Source: Dyella jiangningensis
GTDB lineage: Bacteria; Pseudomonadota; Gammaproteobacteria; Xanthomonadales; Rhodanobacteraceae
Assembly: GCA_000632805.1 (NCBI GenBank)
Contig: CP007444.1
Coordinates: 1,426,001-1,490,000, forward strand
Direction: 5' to 3'
Length of the DNA stretch: 64,000 nucleotides
Every line of letters starts with the position of its first letter. The stretch's first letter is position 1. The notes under the pieces are model-generated. The model was not told the DNA's origin. It made no database searches and was given only the letters and a program-made list of their open reading frames with translations. Below, in pieces: positions 1 through 9,418 of this stretch. The position numbers were made by a program, and so were the translations under genes.

Positions 1-425
1 GCCTGCTGTTCGTCACCGATGCCGTCATCGGCCAACGCCTTCTGCCAGGCATGCGCCGCCTGCGCCGCGCGGGCGTAATCGCCCTCTGCAAAGCTGGCGT
101 CCGCAGTGATGGGCCACGCCAGCGCGCATTCGGCAGGGTTTCGTTGCGTGCTGGCGAGATAGCGGTCCACCAGGCGACGGGCTTCCGATGCATCCATGCG
201 CCCGGCGGCGATCCGGGCGCGGGCGAGCAGGGCAAAGCCCGGATCCTTGATGGCAGGTAGCTGGGCTTCCAGGCGAAACACGTCGCCCGCGGCGGCGTCC
301 GCAAGGGCTGATTGCATGACGCTGTCGGGCTTGGGCTCGGCGGCGCGGCCGTCGCCGGGATGGAGGGTGAGCATGAAGCCCAACAGCGGCAGGTATCCGA
401 ACCGGGCCAGGTGCCGATATTCCAT
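1..425 (-). CDS. Exported protein of unknown function, N-terminal part (cut by window edge)
   Basis: The minus strand is open from an ATG at 425 to the window edge, about 141 codons. The N-terminus has a basic start, a hydrophobic stretch (LPLLGFMLTL) and a plausible cleavage region before AAEPKPD, so a signal peptide is likely. The rest is Ala-rich and helical, with repeats of the type ALLARARIAAGRMDASEARR and FAEGDYARAAQAAHAWQKAL that look like TPR helices. The start is only 14 bp from the divergent DUF2975 gene, so the two share a very short promoter region or one start is wrong. The rest of the protein lies outside the window and function cannot be assigned. Confidence 0.55.
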   Translation of the reverse strand, partial: MEYRHLARFGYLPLLGFMLTLHPGDGRAAEPKPDSVMQSALADAAAGDVFRLEAQLPAIKDPGFALLARARIAAGRMDASEARRLVDRYLASTQRNPAECALAWPITADASFAEGDYARAAQAAHAWQKALADDGIGDEQQ

Positions 426-439
426 GGTATGGTGTCCGT

Positions 440-994
440 ATGACGAGTAAAAATTATCGTAATACAGAAAAAAATCATCATGCAACAGTGCGGCGGCTGA
501 CGGCCGGGGCGGCTGTGCTGCGGTGGTTGGCCTGGTTCGGCGCGGCAGCTTGGTTGCTGGTGACGGCCTGGGGTATCTGCGGTCCCACCGAAGGCTCGGG
601 CGGCGTGGTCGCGGCCACGCTGTTCACCGACGGATTGCCTCGGAGCTGGGCTGCCGGTATCGCCGGCGTGCTCGCCCTGGTGACAAGCGCGGCCTTGGTG
701 GAACTGGCGCGCATGCTTGGCCATGTGAAGGTGGATGCGCTGTTCTCCATTGCGGTGACGCGTCACTTCCGTCGCTTCGCCTGCCTGCTGACGATCGCCG
801 CCGTGTTGCGCTTGGTGCTGCCACCCGTGGCGACGCTGCTCAATGCATGGCAGGCGGGCGGCCATGCATCCGTGCAACTCGCGTTCTCCGGCGACGATGT
901 GTTCGCCGTGCTGCTGGCGGCGGTGTTCTTCTTCGTGGCACGTCTGTTCGACGAGGCGGCACGCCTCGAAGACGACCAGCACTCCATCGTGTGA
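440..994 (+). CDS. DUF2975 family membrane protein
   Basis: 184 aa with four hydrophobic segments (about residues 25-48, 65-90, 112-134 and 150-168), the layout of DUF2975 inner-membrane proteins. The next gene, 7 bp downstream, encodes a small Cro/CI-type regulator of the kind that usually accompanies DUF2975, so the two form one unit. The ATG at 440 has no clear ribosome site. A GTG at 488 would remove a polar 16-residue N-terminus and is a reasonable alternative. The protein's biochemical role is unknown. Confidence 0.7.
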   Translation: MTSKNYRNTEKNHHATVRRLTAGAAVLRWLAWFGAAAWLLVTAWGICGPTEGSGGVVAATLFTDGLPRSWAAGIAGVLALVTSAALVELARMLGHVKVDALFSIAVTRHFRRFACLLTIAAVLRLVLPPVATLLNAWQAGGHASVQLAFSGDDVFAVLLAAVFFFVARLFDEAARLEDDQHSIV

Positions 995-1001
995 GGCGCG
1001 C

Positions 1002-1238
1002 ATGGCCATCGTGGTACGACTCGACGTGATGCTGGCCCTGCGCAAGGCGCGCTCGCGCGAACTCGCGCAATTCGTGGGCATCACCGAATCCAATCTCTCG
1101 CTGCTCAAGTCCGGCCGCGTGCGCGGCGTGCGTTTCGAAACGCTGAGTAAGATCTGCGAGTTCCTGCAGTGCCAGCCGGGCGACCTGTTGGTTTACGTGC
1201 CTGGCGACGAGGAAGAGGGCGCGCCGGACGCTGAATGA
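1002..1238 (+). CDS. Small XRE/Cro-type helix-turn-helix regulator (YozG-like)
   Basis: 78 aa and almost entirely a helix-turn-helix domain. LMLALRKARSRELAQFVGIT followed by ESNLSLLKSGRVRGVRF matches helices 1-4 of Cro/CI-type repressors, and TLSKICEFLQCQPGDLLVYV is the usual final helix and strand. It resembles YozG/HTH_26 proteins. The ATG is 7 bp after the DUF2975 stop, so the genes are probably cotranscribed. A likely role is control of its own operon; the target is not visible. A strong hairpin follows immediately. Confidence 0.75.
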   Translation: MAIVVRLDVMLALRKARSRELAQFVGITESNLSLLKSGRVRGVRFETLSKICEFLQCQPGDLLVYVPGDEEEGAPDAE

Positions 1239-1239
1239 A

Positions 1240-1266
1240 AAACGCCCCGTCGGTGACAGGGCGTTT
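1240..1266. terminator. Rho-independent terminator, probably bidirectional
   Basis: Perfect 8-bp stem AAACGCCC / GGGCGTTT with a 10-11 nt loop, A-rich on one side and T-rich on the other. It sits between the convergent HTH gene and arsC, so it can serve both. Confidence 0.75.
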
Positions 1267-1269
1267 CGA

Positions 1270-1617
1270 TCACAGGATGCTGAGCACCGCTTCGGGTGGC
1301 CGTCCAATCGCCGCCTTGCCGTTGGCAACAACAATGGGACGCTCGATCAGCCGAGGGTGGCTCGCCATGGCGGCAACCAGCGCCGTGTCGTCGAGCGTGG
1401 GATCGTCCAATCCCAGCTCGGTGTATTCCGGTTCGTTCTTTCGCATCAATTCGCGCGGCGTCAGGCCGAGCATGTCCAGCAACTGCACCAGCTCGGCCGA
1501 ACTCGGCGGGGTCTCCAGGTAATTGACGACCTGGCAGACCTCACCGCGCGACTCGAGCAGTTCGAGCGTCGCGCGCGACTTCGAGCAACGGTTGTTGTGG
1601 TAGATGCGTACGGTCAT
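1270..1617 (-). CDS. arsC: Arsenate reductase, glutaredoxin-coupled ArsC family
   Basis: 115 aa, the usual length for ArsC/Spx-fold reductases. Cys11 in NNRCSKSR is the catalytic cysteine, and the ERPIVV segment carries the conserved anion-binding Arg. Family members reduce arsenate to arsenite with glutathione/glutaredoxin. Members outside ars operons, like this one, may act on other substrates. Its ATG overlaps the rluB stop by one base (TAATG), so translation is probably coupled. No arsenic pump or ArsR is nearby. Confidence 0.85.
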   Translation of the reverse strand: MTVRIYHNNRCSKSRATLELLESRGEVCQVVNYLETPPSSAELVQLLDMLGLTPRELMRKNEPEYTELGLDDPTLDDTALVAAMASHPRLIERPIVVANGKAAIGRPPEAVLSIL

Positions 1618-3113
1618 TACTGGTTGCCGTGGCGATTGCCGCCGCGACCGCCGCCACCGTGGGGACGTCCACCGCCCGTACCGCCGCCATGGCCCTGCGG
1701 ACGGTTGCCGCCGCGACCCTGCGGACGACCACCACCCTGGCCCTGGCCCGGACGACCGCCGGGCTTGCCGCCACGGCCGCCACTCGGGCCGCCGCTGCGA
1801 TTGCCACCGGCACCACCGCCGAATCCACCGTAGGGGCTGCTGCCGCGGCTTTCACCGGAACGGCCACCGCCACCGCCACCGAACGACCGGCCGCCTTCGG
1901 CCGAGCGCGCGCCAAACGGCTTGCCGCCGCCGGGGCCGCGGCGATTGCCGCCGGCGGCTGCGCCGCCACGAGCGCCGCCGCCTTCGCGGCTTTCACCGGC
2001 AAACCAGGTGCGTACCGACGGCAGTTCCTGCCCGGGCGCCACGCCGCGCTTGTTCTTGCGCTGCATGCCACCGGACGGACGATCCGGACGGGCGACGTTG
2101 CCGTTGACCTCGCGACCGGGCTTGCGACGCTGCTGCTTGCCGCGCGCGGGTTCTTCGCGAATGCGGTCATAGGCGCGCAGTTCGCGGGCTTCGTCCTGGT
2201 AGGCGGAGCTGTAGCCGCCGCTCGTACCACGTTCGGGGCGATACTCCGTGACGTTGCGCGGCGCGCGGCGCTGATGCAGCACCGGGCTCAGCGTGAGCAC
2301 CGGCTGCGGCGCGCCGAGGCCGGTGGTCTTGCGCAGATCCTTCACGGCGTCCTCGCCCAGCGCCTCGCAGTCGCCGCGGCGCAGGTTGCGCGGCAGTTCC
2401 ACGCTACCGTAGCGGATGCGCTTGAGGCGGCTGACCAGGAAACCCTGCGAATCCCACAGGCGACGCACTTCGCGATTGCGGCCTTCGCGGATCACCACGC
2501 GGAACCAGCTGTGGCTGCCGCCTCGGCTGATCACGCCGATTTCGTCGAAGCGGGCGGGGCCATCTTCCAGCTCCACGCCGGCCTTGAGCTTTTCGATGAT
2601 CTCGTCGGGCACTTCACCGTGCACGCGGCACAGGTATTCGCGCTCGAGGCCGCTCTTGGGATGCATCAGCGCGTTGGCGAGTTCGCCATCCGTGGTGAGC
2701 AGCAGCAGGCCGGTAGTGTTGATGTCGAGGCGGCCCACGGCGACCCAGCGCGCGCCCTTCAGGCGCGGCAGCTGTTCGAACACGGTGGGACGGCCTTCGG
2801 GGTCTTCGCGCGTGGTCACCACGCCTTCGGGCTTGTGGTAGACCAGCACTTCGGTTTCGTCGCGGTTGTCGGTGGCGACGACGAACTGCTTGCCGTCGAG
2901 CACGACGCGGTCGCCGGCATGCACGCTGGCGCCAATGGTGGCCGGCGTGCCGTTGAGTTCGACTTCACCGGCCTGGATGCGCTGCTCGAGCATGCGGCGC
3001 GAGCCGAGGCCCGCATTGGCCAGCACCTTGTGCAGGCGTTCCTCGATGGCGGGTGTGGTTTCGTCGCGCGGGGTGCGCTTGAGGGTCAAAACGGATTTCT
3101 GGGGCGCAGTCAT
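1617..3113 (-). CDS. rluB: 23S rRNA pseudouridine synthase RluB with a long Gly/Arg-rich tail
   Basis: 498 aa, nearly twice the catalytic core. Residues about 23-75 form an S4 RNA-binding domain (ERLHKVLANAGLGSRR). The RsuA/RluB pseudouridine synthase domain follows, with catalytic Asp130 in VGRLDINTTG. RluB makes pseudouridine 2605 in 23S rRNA. From about residue 280 the chain is basic, and from about 370 to the end it is almost only Gly, Arg, Pro, Gln, Asn and His in RGG-like repeats. That implies a disordered RNA-binding or condensate-forming tail. The ATG overlaps the end of scpB by 4 bp. scpA-scpB-rluB is a common order. Confidence 0.9.
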   Translation of the reverse strand: MTAPQKSVLTLKRTPRDETTPAIEERLHKVLANAGLGSRRMLEQRIQAGEVELNGTPATIGASVHAGDRVVLDGKQFVVATDNRDETEVLVYHKPEGVVTTREDPEGRPTVFEQLPRLKGARWVAVGRLDINTTGLLLLTTDGELANALMHPKSGLEREYLCRVHGEVPDEIIEKLKAGVELEDGPARFDEIGVISRGGSHSWFRVVIREGRNREVRRLWDSQGFLVSRLKRIRYGSVELPRNLRRGDCEALGEDAVKDLRKTTGLGAPQPVLTLSPVLHQRRAPRNVTEYRPERGTSGGYSSAYQDEARELRAYDRIREEPARGKQQRRKPGREVNGNVARPDRPSGGMQRKNKRGVAPGQELPSVRTWFAGESREGGGARGGAAAGGNRRGPGGGKPFGARSAEGGRSFGGGGGGRSGESRGSSPYGGFGGGAGGNRSGGPSGGRGGKPGGRPGQGQGGGRPQGRGGNRPQGHGGGTGGGRPHGGGGRGGNRHGNQ

Positions 3114-3985
3114 GCGCGGTACTCCTCGGTGTCTTGCGTGGCGTCGCCTTTGTCGGCGTCCGCGTGGGTCGCTGCCTCATCGGCAGTGTCAGTCGGGGCA
3201 TCGGCGTGCAGGGCAGCGCCGGGTTCGGAAGAGGCGACTTCCATCGCCTCGGGTTGTTCGTCAGTCGGCGCGTCGGTGACGGCGGCGCCGGAGGTTTCGT
3301 CGGCGGGCGCGGGCGCCTCGTCGTGGGTTTCTTCGATGATGGCGTCGGTTTCTTCGCCGGCCACCACCAGGGTTTCGTTCTCTTCGTCCGGATCGATCGG
3401 CAGGTCGCGCGCCACGTGAACCGGCAGCGGTTCGGGCGCGATGCTCATCTGCGGATCTTCCATGTCGCGGATTTCCGACAGCGGCGGCAATTCATCCAGC
3501 GACTTCAGGTTGAAGTAGTCGAGGAAGGCGCGGGTGGTGCCGAACAGCGCCGGCTTGCCGGGCACGTCGCGATAACCCACCACGCGGATCCACTCGCGCT
3601 CTTCCATCGTCTTGATGATGTTGGATGAGACCACGACGCCGCGGATTTGTTCGATCTCCGGTCGTGTGATCGGCTGGCGATAGGCGATCAGCGCGAGGGT
3701 TTCCAGCAGGGCGCGCGAGTAGCGGCTGGGTTTTTCCGTCCACATCCGCGAGATCCACGGATGCACGTCCTGCTTCACCTGGTAACGGAAGCCCGAAGCG
3801 ACTTCGCGCAGTTCCACGCCGCGCTGGGCGCAGTCTTCGGCGAGTTGTTCCAGGGCCCTGGACACTTCCTCGCGGCCGACGTCGTCCTCTTCGCCGAACA
3901 GTTCCAGCAATTGAGGGAGGGTCATCGGCTGGCTGGATGCCAGTAATGCCGCCTCGATGATGGGTTTGAGTTGTTCGATCTGCAT
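3110..3985 (-). CDS. scpB: Segregation and condensation protein B
   Basis: 291 aa. Residues about 1-185 contain the two winged-helix domains of ScpB (start MQIEQLKPIIEAALLASSQP; ALIAYRQPITRPEIEQIRG; FGTTRAFLDYFNLKSLDELP). The remaining ~100 residues are an acidic, Ala/Thr-rich disordered tail. ScpB dimerises and binds ScpA in the SMC-ScpAB complex that compacts and segregates the chromosome. It lies 50 bp after scpA and overlaps rluB by 4 bp, forming an operon scpA-scpB-rluB-arsC. Confidence 0.93.
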   Translation of the reverse strand: MQIEQLKPIIEAALLASSQPMTLPQLLELFGEEDDVGREEVSRALEQLAEDCAQRGVELREVASGFRYQVKQDVHPWISRMWTEKPSRYSRALLETLALIAYRQPITRPEIEQIRGVVVSSNIIKTMEEREWIRVVGYRDVPGKPALFGTTRAFLDYFNLKSLDELPPLSEIRDMEDPQMSIAPEPLPVHVARDLPIDPDEENETLVVAGEETDAIIEETHDEAPAPADETSGAAVTDAPTDEQPEAMEVASSEPGAALHADAPTDTADEAATHADADKGDATQDTEEYRA

Positions 3986-4035
3986 GGCCTCAGTTCAGGT
4001 GAGGATGAATGAATGGGCTTGTGCGGCGAACCGCG

Positions 4036-4944
4036 CTACTCCGCAGCCGCGGCCGGCTCGTCGTTGGCGAACAGGTCGTCGTGTTCCTCGGCATGCGCCG
4101 TCTTCGAGCGCACGTAGACCGCCGCCAGCGGTTCTTCCTGCACGATCTCCACCAGCATTTCCTTGGCCAGCTCCAGCATGGCCAGGAAGGTCACCACCAC
4201 GCCCAGGCGTCCTTCGCTCACATCGAACAGCGTCTCGAAGCGATGGAAGCTGGTGTCGCTCAGGCGGCTGAGCAGCTCACCCATGCGCTGGCGCACACTG
4301 AGCGCCTCGCGCTTGATGGCGTGATGCCCGAACAGTTCGGCGCGATGCAGCACGTCCTTGAGCGCCAGCAACAACTCCTTCAGGTCCAGCGGCGGCGGCA
4401 GCTTGATCACCGTCCTCTCGCCCGTGTCCGCATGGGCCGGCGCGAAATCGCGTTCCATGCGGGGCAGGGTGTCGATGTCTTCCGCCGCCTTCTTGAAGCG
4501 CTCGTACTCCTGCAGGCGACGGACCAGTTCGGCGCGGGGGTCTTCTTCGAGACCTTCCTCGGCCGGCGGCCTCGGCAACAGCAGCCGCGACTTGATCTCG
4601 CCCAGGATCGCGGCCATCAGCAGGTATTCCGCCGCCAGCTCCAGGCGCATCACATCGCGCATCATCTCGATGTAATCCATGTACTGCCGGGTGATCTCGG
4701 CGACAGGGATGTCCAGGATGTCCAGGTTCTGCCGACGGATCAGGTACAGCAGCAGGTCGAGCGGGCCCTCGAATGCTTCGAGGATGACCTCGAGCGCATC
4801 CGGCGGGACGTACAGGTCCTGCGGCATCTGCAACATCGGTTCGCCGCGCACGATGGCCAACGGCATTTCCTGCTGTTGCGGTACCGACGCGAACGCGTCC
4901 TGCGGTGCTGTGACCGGCTGAGGCTCGACTGGCTCAGTGCTCAT
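4036..4944 (-). CDS. scpA: Segregation and condensation protein A (kleisin)
   Basis: 302 aa from the ATG at 4944. A start at 4986 would add 14 basic residues; neither has a strong ribosome site. The N-terminal part carries the SMC-binding signature LEAFEGPLDLLLYLIRRQNL and YMDYIEMMRDVMRLELAAEY. The C-terminal part (FLAMLELAKEMLVEIVQEEP) is the winged helix of kleisins. ScpA bridges the SMC heads. It is the first gene of the minus operon, with a ~430 bp gap to the divergent dinB. Confidence 0.92.
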   Translation of the reverse strand: MSTEPVEPQPVTAPQDAFASVPQQQEMPLAIVRGEPMLQMPQDLYVPPDALEVILEAFEGPLDLLLYLIRRQNLDILDIPVAEITRQYMDYIEMMRDVMRLELAAEYLLMAAILGEIKSRLLLPRPPAEEGLEEDPRAELVRRLQEYERFKKAAEDIDTLPRMERDFAPAHADTGERTVIKLPPPLDLKELLLALKDVLHRAELFGHHAIKREALSVRQRMGELLSRLSDTSFHRFETLFDVSEGRLGVVVTFLAMLELAKEMLVEIVQEEPLAAVYVRSKTAHAEEHDDLFANDEPAAAAE

Positions 4945-4986
4945 CAATACATGTCGTTGGGCCGTCCGCGACGGCTTGCGTTGCAT

Positions 4987-5414
4987 TCAACACGTTAGGA
5001 AACGTTCGTTCCGCCGCATTCGCCTGGCGAATGCCCCCGCCCGGATCGCGGCCCTTGGCTGGCAATCCGTTGAACCTTTGTTGCGCGATGCCTAGCCAGT
5101 GCGTCTCGCGTCACCGTCGCGGGCATGCATGATGAAATCGCGCGTCTGGCGTTTCGATCAGGCTGGCCGTGAGCGACCCTTGAGCGTCTTCGGATGGCCA
5201 TGGGCCACTGCAAAGACGCAAGCCATAACGTGACGAAACCTGCGTCACTGGCTTCTCAATCGGTCGGCTGAGTGCATCGGGATGGGGTGCCGTAGCGGTC
5301 GATCCTGGCCGATCGTGCGCGCACCCTTATGACCCACGCGAGACCAAGATTAGCGGCTGCAAGCCTTCAAGTCCAGTACACCGAAAGACCGTGCAGAAGG
5401 CAAAATGGCGGGGC
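4987..5414. other. Intergenic region between scpA and dinB
   Basis: About 430 bp between divergent genes, presumably with promoters for both. No RNA gene, repeat or convincing short gene was seen. The open frames here are short and lack ribosome sites. Confidence 0.5.
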
Positions 5415-6590
5415 ATGCCGCCCGACGAACGCTCAATCATCCATGTGGACATGGACGCCTTCTACGCGTCCGTGGAGCAACTCGACCACCCTGAATTGCG
5501 CGGCCGCCCGGTGATCGTCGGCGGCCTGGGGCCGCGTGGCGTCGTCTCCACCTGCAGCTATGAGGCACGTCCGTTTGGCGTGCGCTCGGCCATGCCCACG
5601 GCCCAGGCAAGGCGTCTGTGTCCCGATGGCATCTACCTGTGGCCGCGCATGGCGCGCTATGAGGACGTATCGGCGCAGGTGTTCGAGGTGTTCCACGAAG
5701 TGACCCCTATGGTCGAGGGCCTCTCGCTGGATGAGGCCTTTCTGGATGTGACCGCCAGCCTGCGCCTGCTCGGTTCGATCGAGGCGATCGGCCGACGCAT
5801 CAAGGAAGCGATCCGCGAGCGCACGGGCCTGGTGGCGTCGGTAGGCATGGGCCCCAACAAGCTGCTGGCCAAGCTCGCCGGCGAGCTGTCCAAGCCGGAC
5901 GGGTTTCGCCGCATAGCGTCAACGCGCGCGGCGCAGGAGCTGGCCCCGCTCCCGGTGGGGCGGCTGTGGACGGTCGGCAAGGTTACCGAGGAGGCGTTGC
6001 ACCGGATCGGCGTGCGCACCATCGGTGAATTGGCAGCATGTGACACGGCGCGTCTGACGCGTGCGCTGGGGCGTCAGGCTGGCGTCATCCAGGCACTGGC
6101 GCGAGGCGAGGACGATCGCGACGTGGAGCCGGACCAGGCCGAGCAATCCATTGGCGCGGAACACACCTTCGACGTCGATCTGGCTGAGCTCGCCATGGCC
6201 GAATCCTGGCTGCTGCGGCATTGCGAGCGCATCGCCGCACGGGCACGGCAACGTGGCCTGACCGGCCGGACGGTGACGGTGAAACTGCGCGAGCCTCCCT
6301 TTGTCACCTATACACGCCAGGCCCGTTTGCAGCTCCCCAGCGCGTCGGTCGGCGACATCTACGAGGTGGCACGAGGCTTGCTTCAGGGCTGGTGGAAGAG
6401 TCAGCGAAGGCCGCGACTGCGCCTGCTCGGCGTCAGCCTGTCGGGTTTCGAGGGACGACCGCAGCAGGACCTGTTCGACGTGGGAGCGTCGACGCCTGCA
6501 TCGGATGAAGTGCAGGACAGGATCAATTCGCGGTTCGGTTCGGGGAGCCTCGTGCGTGCGGGTGTGTTGCGTACACGCGAGCGGGATTGA
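5415..6590 (+). CDS. dinB: DNA polymerase IV (Y-family)
   Basis: 391 aa from the ATG at 5415. A GTG at 5391 would add eight residues. IIHVDMDAFYASVEQ holds the first metal-binding Asp of Y-family polymerases. LSLDEAFLDV has the catalytic Asp/Glu pair, and GVRSAMPTAQARRLCP is typical of the fingers. The little-finger domain follows residue ~240. The usual C-terminal beta-clamp peptide is represented by QQDLFDV near residue 363. The enzyme does error-prone and translesion synthesis; no LexA box could be asserted upstream. Confidence 0.93.
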   Translation: MPPDERSIIHVDMDAFYASVEQLDHPELRGRPVIVGGLGPRGVVSTCSYEARPFGVRSAMPTAQARRLCPDGIYLWPRMARYEDVSAQVFEVFHEVTPMVEGLSLDEAFLDVTASLRLLGSIEAIGRRIKEAIRERTGLVASVGMGPNKLLAKLAGELSKPDGFRRIASTRAAQELAPLPVGRLWTVGKVTEEALHRIGVRTIGELAACDTARLTRALGRQAGVIQALARGEDDRDVEPDQAEQSIGAEHTFDVDLAELAMAESWLLRHCERIAARARQRGLTGRTVTVKLREPPFVTYTRQARLQLPSASVGDIYEVARGLLQGWWKSQRRPRLRLLGVSLSGFEGRPQQDLFDVGASTPASDEVQDRINSRFGSGSLVRAGVLRTRERD

Positions 6591-6683
6591 CGTATCACGG
6601 GAGTACGCCATCATCGAAGCGATGGGGCGGGACTTTCAGGAAGAACCGGCGCATGTGCGCCAGTTGCGGGGAGAATCGGCACG

Positions 6684-7052
6684 ATGAACAAAGCGGAAGA
6701 CAACGCCCGGAACGGTTCCGACCAGGAGCAATTGCGTCCGGCGCGCATGCGCATCGAAACCACGGTGCTGATGAGCCGTGGCGATGAATCGCATCCCACC
6801 GAGCTGGTGGATATCTCCGCAACGGGCGTGCTGCTGCGTCGACCGCTGGGCTGGGAAGGCGAGCCGGGGCAGAGCTGGATCCTCGACATGATCTTCGGCC
6901 ACGACCTGCATATCCATCTGGAGGCGCAGGTCATGCGCATCTCCGATCGCCACCTTGGCTTCGCCTACACGCGCATCCCGGAAGACAAGCAGGTGCCGCT
7001 GTGGAATCTCCTCGGCGGCTATGCCGACATCCTGGAGCTGTGGCACGACTGA
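6684..7052 (+). CDS. PilZ domain protein
   Basis: 122 aa, essentially one PilZ domain. An Arg-rich start (LRPARMRIET) stands in the place of the RxxxR motif, and VDISATGVLLR matches the (D/N)xSxxG motif of cyclic-di-GMP-binding PilZ domains. VMRISDRHLGFAYTRI is the final strand pair. It probably binds cyclic di-GMP and acts on a partner that is not encoded nearby. The gene stands alone and is followed by a strong terminator. A link to the cyclic-di-GMP-dependent polysaccharide locus at 47-55 kb is possible but only inference. Confidence 0.8.
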   Translation: MNKAEDNARNGSDQEQLRPARMRIETTVLMSRGDESHPTELVDISATGVLLRRPLGWEGEPGQSWILDMIFGHDLHIHLEAQVMRISDRHLGFAYTRIPEDKQVPLWNLLGGYADILELWHD

Positions 7053-7074
7053 TCGCCGGTCACGATGACGCACA

Positions 7075-7102
7075 AAAAAGCCCGCCTTTCGGCGGGTTTT
7101 TT
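7075..7102. terminator. Rho-independent terminator between convergent genes
   Basis: Stem CCCGCC / GGCGGG with loop TTTC, flanked by six A's and six T's, so it works on both strands. It separates the PilZ gene from the acyl-CoA ligase. Confidence 0.88.
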
Positions 7103-7124
7103 CGTGGTGCGCGGTACCTCGCGT

Positions 7125-8816
7125 TCAGCCGGGCGCCGCGGCGGCGGGCTTCTTCTCGTCGCGCAGTTCGCGGCGAAGGATCTTGCCTACGTTGCTCTTG
7201 GGCAGGCTGTCGCGGAACTCGATCAGCTTCGGGCGCTTGTAGCCGGTGAGGTTGTCGTGGCAGAACTTCTTGAGGTCTTCCACGGTGAGGTTCGGATCCT
7301 TGCGCACCACGAACAGCTTCACCACTTCGCCGGAATGCTCGTCCGGAATGCCAACCGCGGCCACTTCGGCCACGCCCGGATGCTGCATGACCACGTCCTC
7401 GACTTCGTTCGGGTACACGTTGAAGCCCGATACCAGGATCATGTCCTTCTTGCGGTCCACGATGTAGACGTAGCCGCTTTCGTCCATGCGGGCGATGTCG
7501 CCCGTATGCAGCCAGCCATCGGAACCCAGCACCTTGGCGGTTTCTTCCGGACGCTGCCAATAGCCCTTCATCACCTGCGGGCCGCGAACCATCAGCTCAC
7601 CCACCTCGCCGATCGGCAGTGGCTGGTTTTCTTCGGACCAGATGGCCACGTCGGTGGAAGGGATCGGCAGGCCGATCGAGCTGTTGTAATCCTTGAGGTC
7701 GAGCGGATTGATGCAGGCGGCAGGCGAGGTTTCGGTCAGGCCGTAGGCCTCTACCAGGGTGCAACCGGTCACTTTCTTCCAGCGCTCGGCCACCGCGCGC
7801 TGCACGGCCATGCCGCCGCCCAGGCTCAGGTGCAGGCGCGAGAAATCGAGTTCCGCGAATCCCGGCGTGTTGAGCAAGCCGTTGAACAGCGTGTTGACGC
7901 CGGTGAGCGCGGTGAAGTTCGACTTCTTGAGTTCCTTGACGAAGCCGGGCATGTCGCGCGGGTTGGTGATCAGCCAGTTGAGGCCGCCCAGGCGCATGAA
8001 CACCAGTCCGTTCGCGGTGAGCGAAAAGATGTGATACAGCGGCAACGCGGTGATGATCACTTCTTCGCCCGGCTTGGCATTGGCGCCGATCCACGCACCG
8101 GCCTGCATCATGTTGGCGACCATGTTGCCGTGCGTGAGCATGGCGCCCTTCGCAACGCCGGTAGTGCCGCCGGTGTACTGCAGGAAGGCGATGTCGTCGT
8201 GGCTCAGCTGCACCTTGGGCAGCGGATGCGAGGCGCCTTGAGACAGGGCATCGCGGAAGCGCACCGCATGCGGAATGCTGTACGACGGCACCATCTTCTT
8301 GACGTTCTTGAGCACGAAGTTGATGGCCACGCCCTTGAGGCCGAGCAGGTCGCCGATGCCCGTGGTAATGACGTGCTTTACTTCGGTCTCGGCCAACACC
8401 TGCTGCAGCGTGGCGGCGAAGTTGTCGAGCACCACGATGGCCTTCGCACCCGCGTCCTCAAGCTGGTGCTTGAGTTCGCGCGCGGTGTACATCGGGTTGG
8501 TATTGACCACCACCATGCCTGCGCGCAACGCGCCGAACAGGGCGATGGGGTACTGCAAAACGTTGGGCATCATGATCGCGACGCGATCGCCCTTGTTGAG
8601 CTTGAGCACTCCGGTGAGGTAGCCGGCGAACTGGCGGCTCAGCTCATCGATCTGTCCATAGCTGAGCTGCTTGCCGAAGCTGGCGAAGGCGGGGCGCTGG
8701 CGGAAGCGCTCGAACGCTTCTTCCACGACGGCGGCCACGGAGGCGTACTGGTTGGTGTCGATCTGCGCGGGGACGCCTTCCGGGTAGTGGGCCAGCCACG
8801 GACGCTCGTTGCTCAT
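7125..8816 (-). CDS. fadD: Long-chain fatty acid-CoA ligase
   Basis: 563 aa from the ATG at 8816, the usual FadD length. It has the AMP-binding motif [12 protein letters not shown], the adenylate motif [28 protein letters not shown], and the C-terminal [16 protein letters not shown] hinge with the catalytic Lys region [13 protein letters not shown]. It activates fatty acids to acyl-CoA for beta-oxidation or lipid synthesis. The frame stays open far upstream, but that extension is antisense to a lipoprotein gene and repeats and is not coding. The gene is divergent from that lipoprotein gene. Confidence 0.93.
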   Translation of the reverse strand: MSNERPWLAHYPEGVPAQIDTNQYASVAAVVEEAFERFRQRPAFASFGKQLSYGQIDELSRQFAGYLTGVLKLNKGDRVAIMMPNVLQYPIALFGALRAGMVVVNTNPMYTARELKHQLEDAGAKAIVVLDNFAATLQQVLAETEVKHVITTGIGDLLGLKGVAINFVLKNVKKMVPSYSIPHAVRFRDALSQGASHPLPKVQLSHDDIAFLQYTGGTTGVAKGAMLTHGNMVANMMQAGAWIGANAKPGEEVIITALPLYHIFSLTANGLVFMRLGGLNWLITNPRDMPGFVKELKKSNFTALTGVNTLFNGLLNTPGFAELDFSRLHLSLGGGMAVQRAVAERWKKVTGCTLVEAYGLTETSPAACINPLDLKDYNSSIGLPIPSTDVAIWSEENQPLPIGEVGELMVRGPQVMKGYWQRPEETAKVLGSDGWLHTGDIARMDESGYVYIVDRKKDMILVSGFNVYPNEVEDVVMQHPGVAEVAAVGIPDEHSGEVVKLFVVRKDPNLTVEDLKKFCHDNLTGYKRPKLIEFRDSLPKSNVGKILRRELRDEKKPAAAAPG

Positions 8817-8954
8817 GTGGAATCCAAAGCTCCTTCGTTGTTCGGCCCGTTGGTGATGGTGGCACGGCTGGGGCAAGATGGCGACGCGGCATTGGAGCAT
8901 ACGCTCGCGTATAGCGGCAAGCCGCGCCGCAGCGAGCTTCCAGGGGGAACGTCC

Positions 8955-9389
8955 GTGCGAAAACTGCTTATGAAACCGCTGCTTTGCGGTGTGTTGGCGC
9001 TCTGTCTCGTGGCCTGCCACCGGGCGCCCGACGAAAGTCGGGTGCGCCAGGGTATCGAAACCGCCGAGCATGCCGCGGAGCAAGCGGATGCCTCGGCGCT
9101 CGGCGACGTGCTCACCGCTGACTTCACCGGCAACAACGGCGAAATGGAGCGTCGCCAGTTGATCGGCCTGTTGCGCGCGGCGGCATTCCGCGGCGAGACG
9201 ATCCATGCGTTGACCGGTCCGGTGACGGTCGAGCAGCGGGGAGACCGCTATGTCGCGCGCTTCACCGTCACGTTGACCAGCGGCGGCAAGCTGCTGCCCG
9301 CGCAGATCGGTGTGTACGAGGTGGAAACCGCATGGCGGAAGGATGGACGCGAGTGGCGCTGCTACTCGGCCACCTGGAAGTCTGCGTAG
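8955..9389 (+). CDS. Small lipoprotein, possibly with an NTF2-like fold
   Basis: 144 aa from a GTG at 8955, chosen because AGGGGGA lies six bases upstream; an ATG at 8970 is also possible. The N-terminus [13 protein letters not shown] ends in a lipobox, so the mature protein is a lipoprotein anchored at the Cys. The remainder (helical [22 protein letters not shown], then strands [18 protein letters not shown] and WRCYSATW) has the helix-then-sheet pattern of NTF2/DUF4440-like folds. No function can be given. Confidence 0.7.
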   Translation: MRKLLMKPLLCGVLALCLVACHRAPDESRVRQGIETAEHAAEQADASALGDVLTADFTGNNGEMERRQLIGLLRAAAFRGETIHALTGPVTVEQRGDRYVARFTVTLTSGGKLLPAQIGVYEVETAWRKDGREWRCYSATWKSA

Positions 9390-9418
9390 GCCGCCATCGA
9401 GCCCGGCGTTGCCTTTTT

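Noticed and set aside
1270..1617. An ars resistance operon
   Set aside because: arsC is alone behind rluB; no arsB/acr3, arsR or arsH nearby.
1629..3419. A 596-aa plus-strand open frame opposite rluB
   Set aside because: Low-complexity Ala-rich shadow of the Gly/Arg-rich rluB tail and core; no ribosome site and no family pattern.
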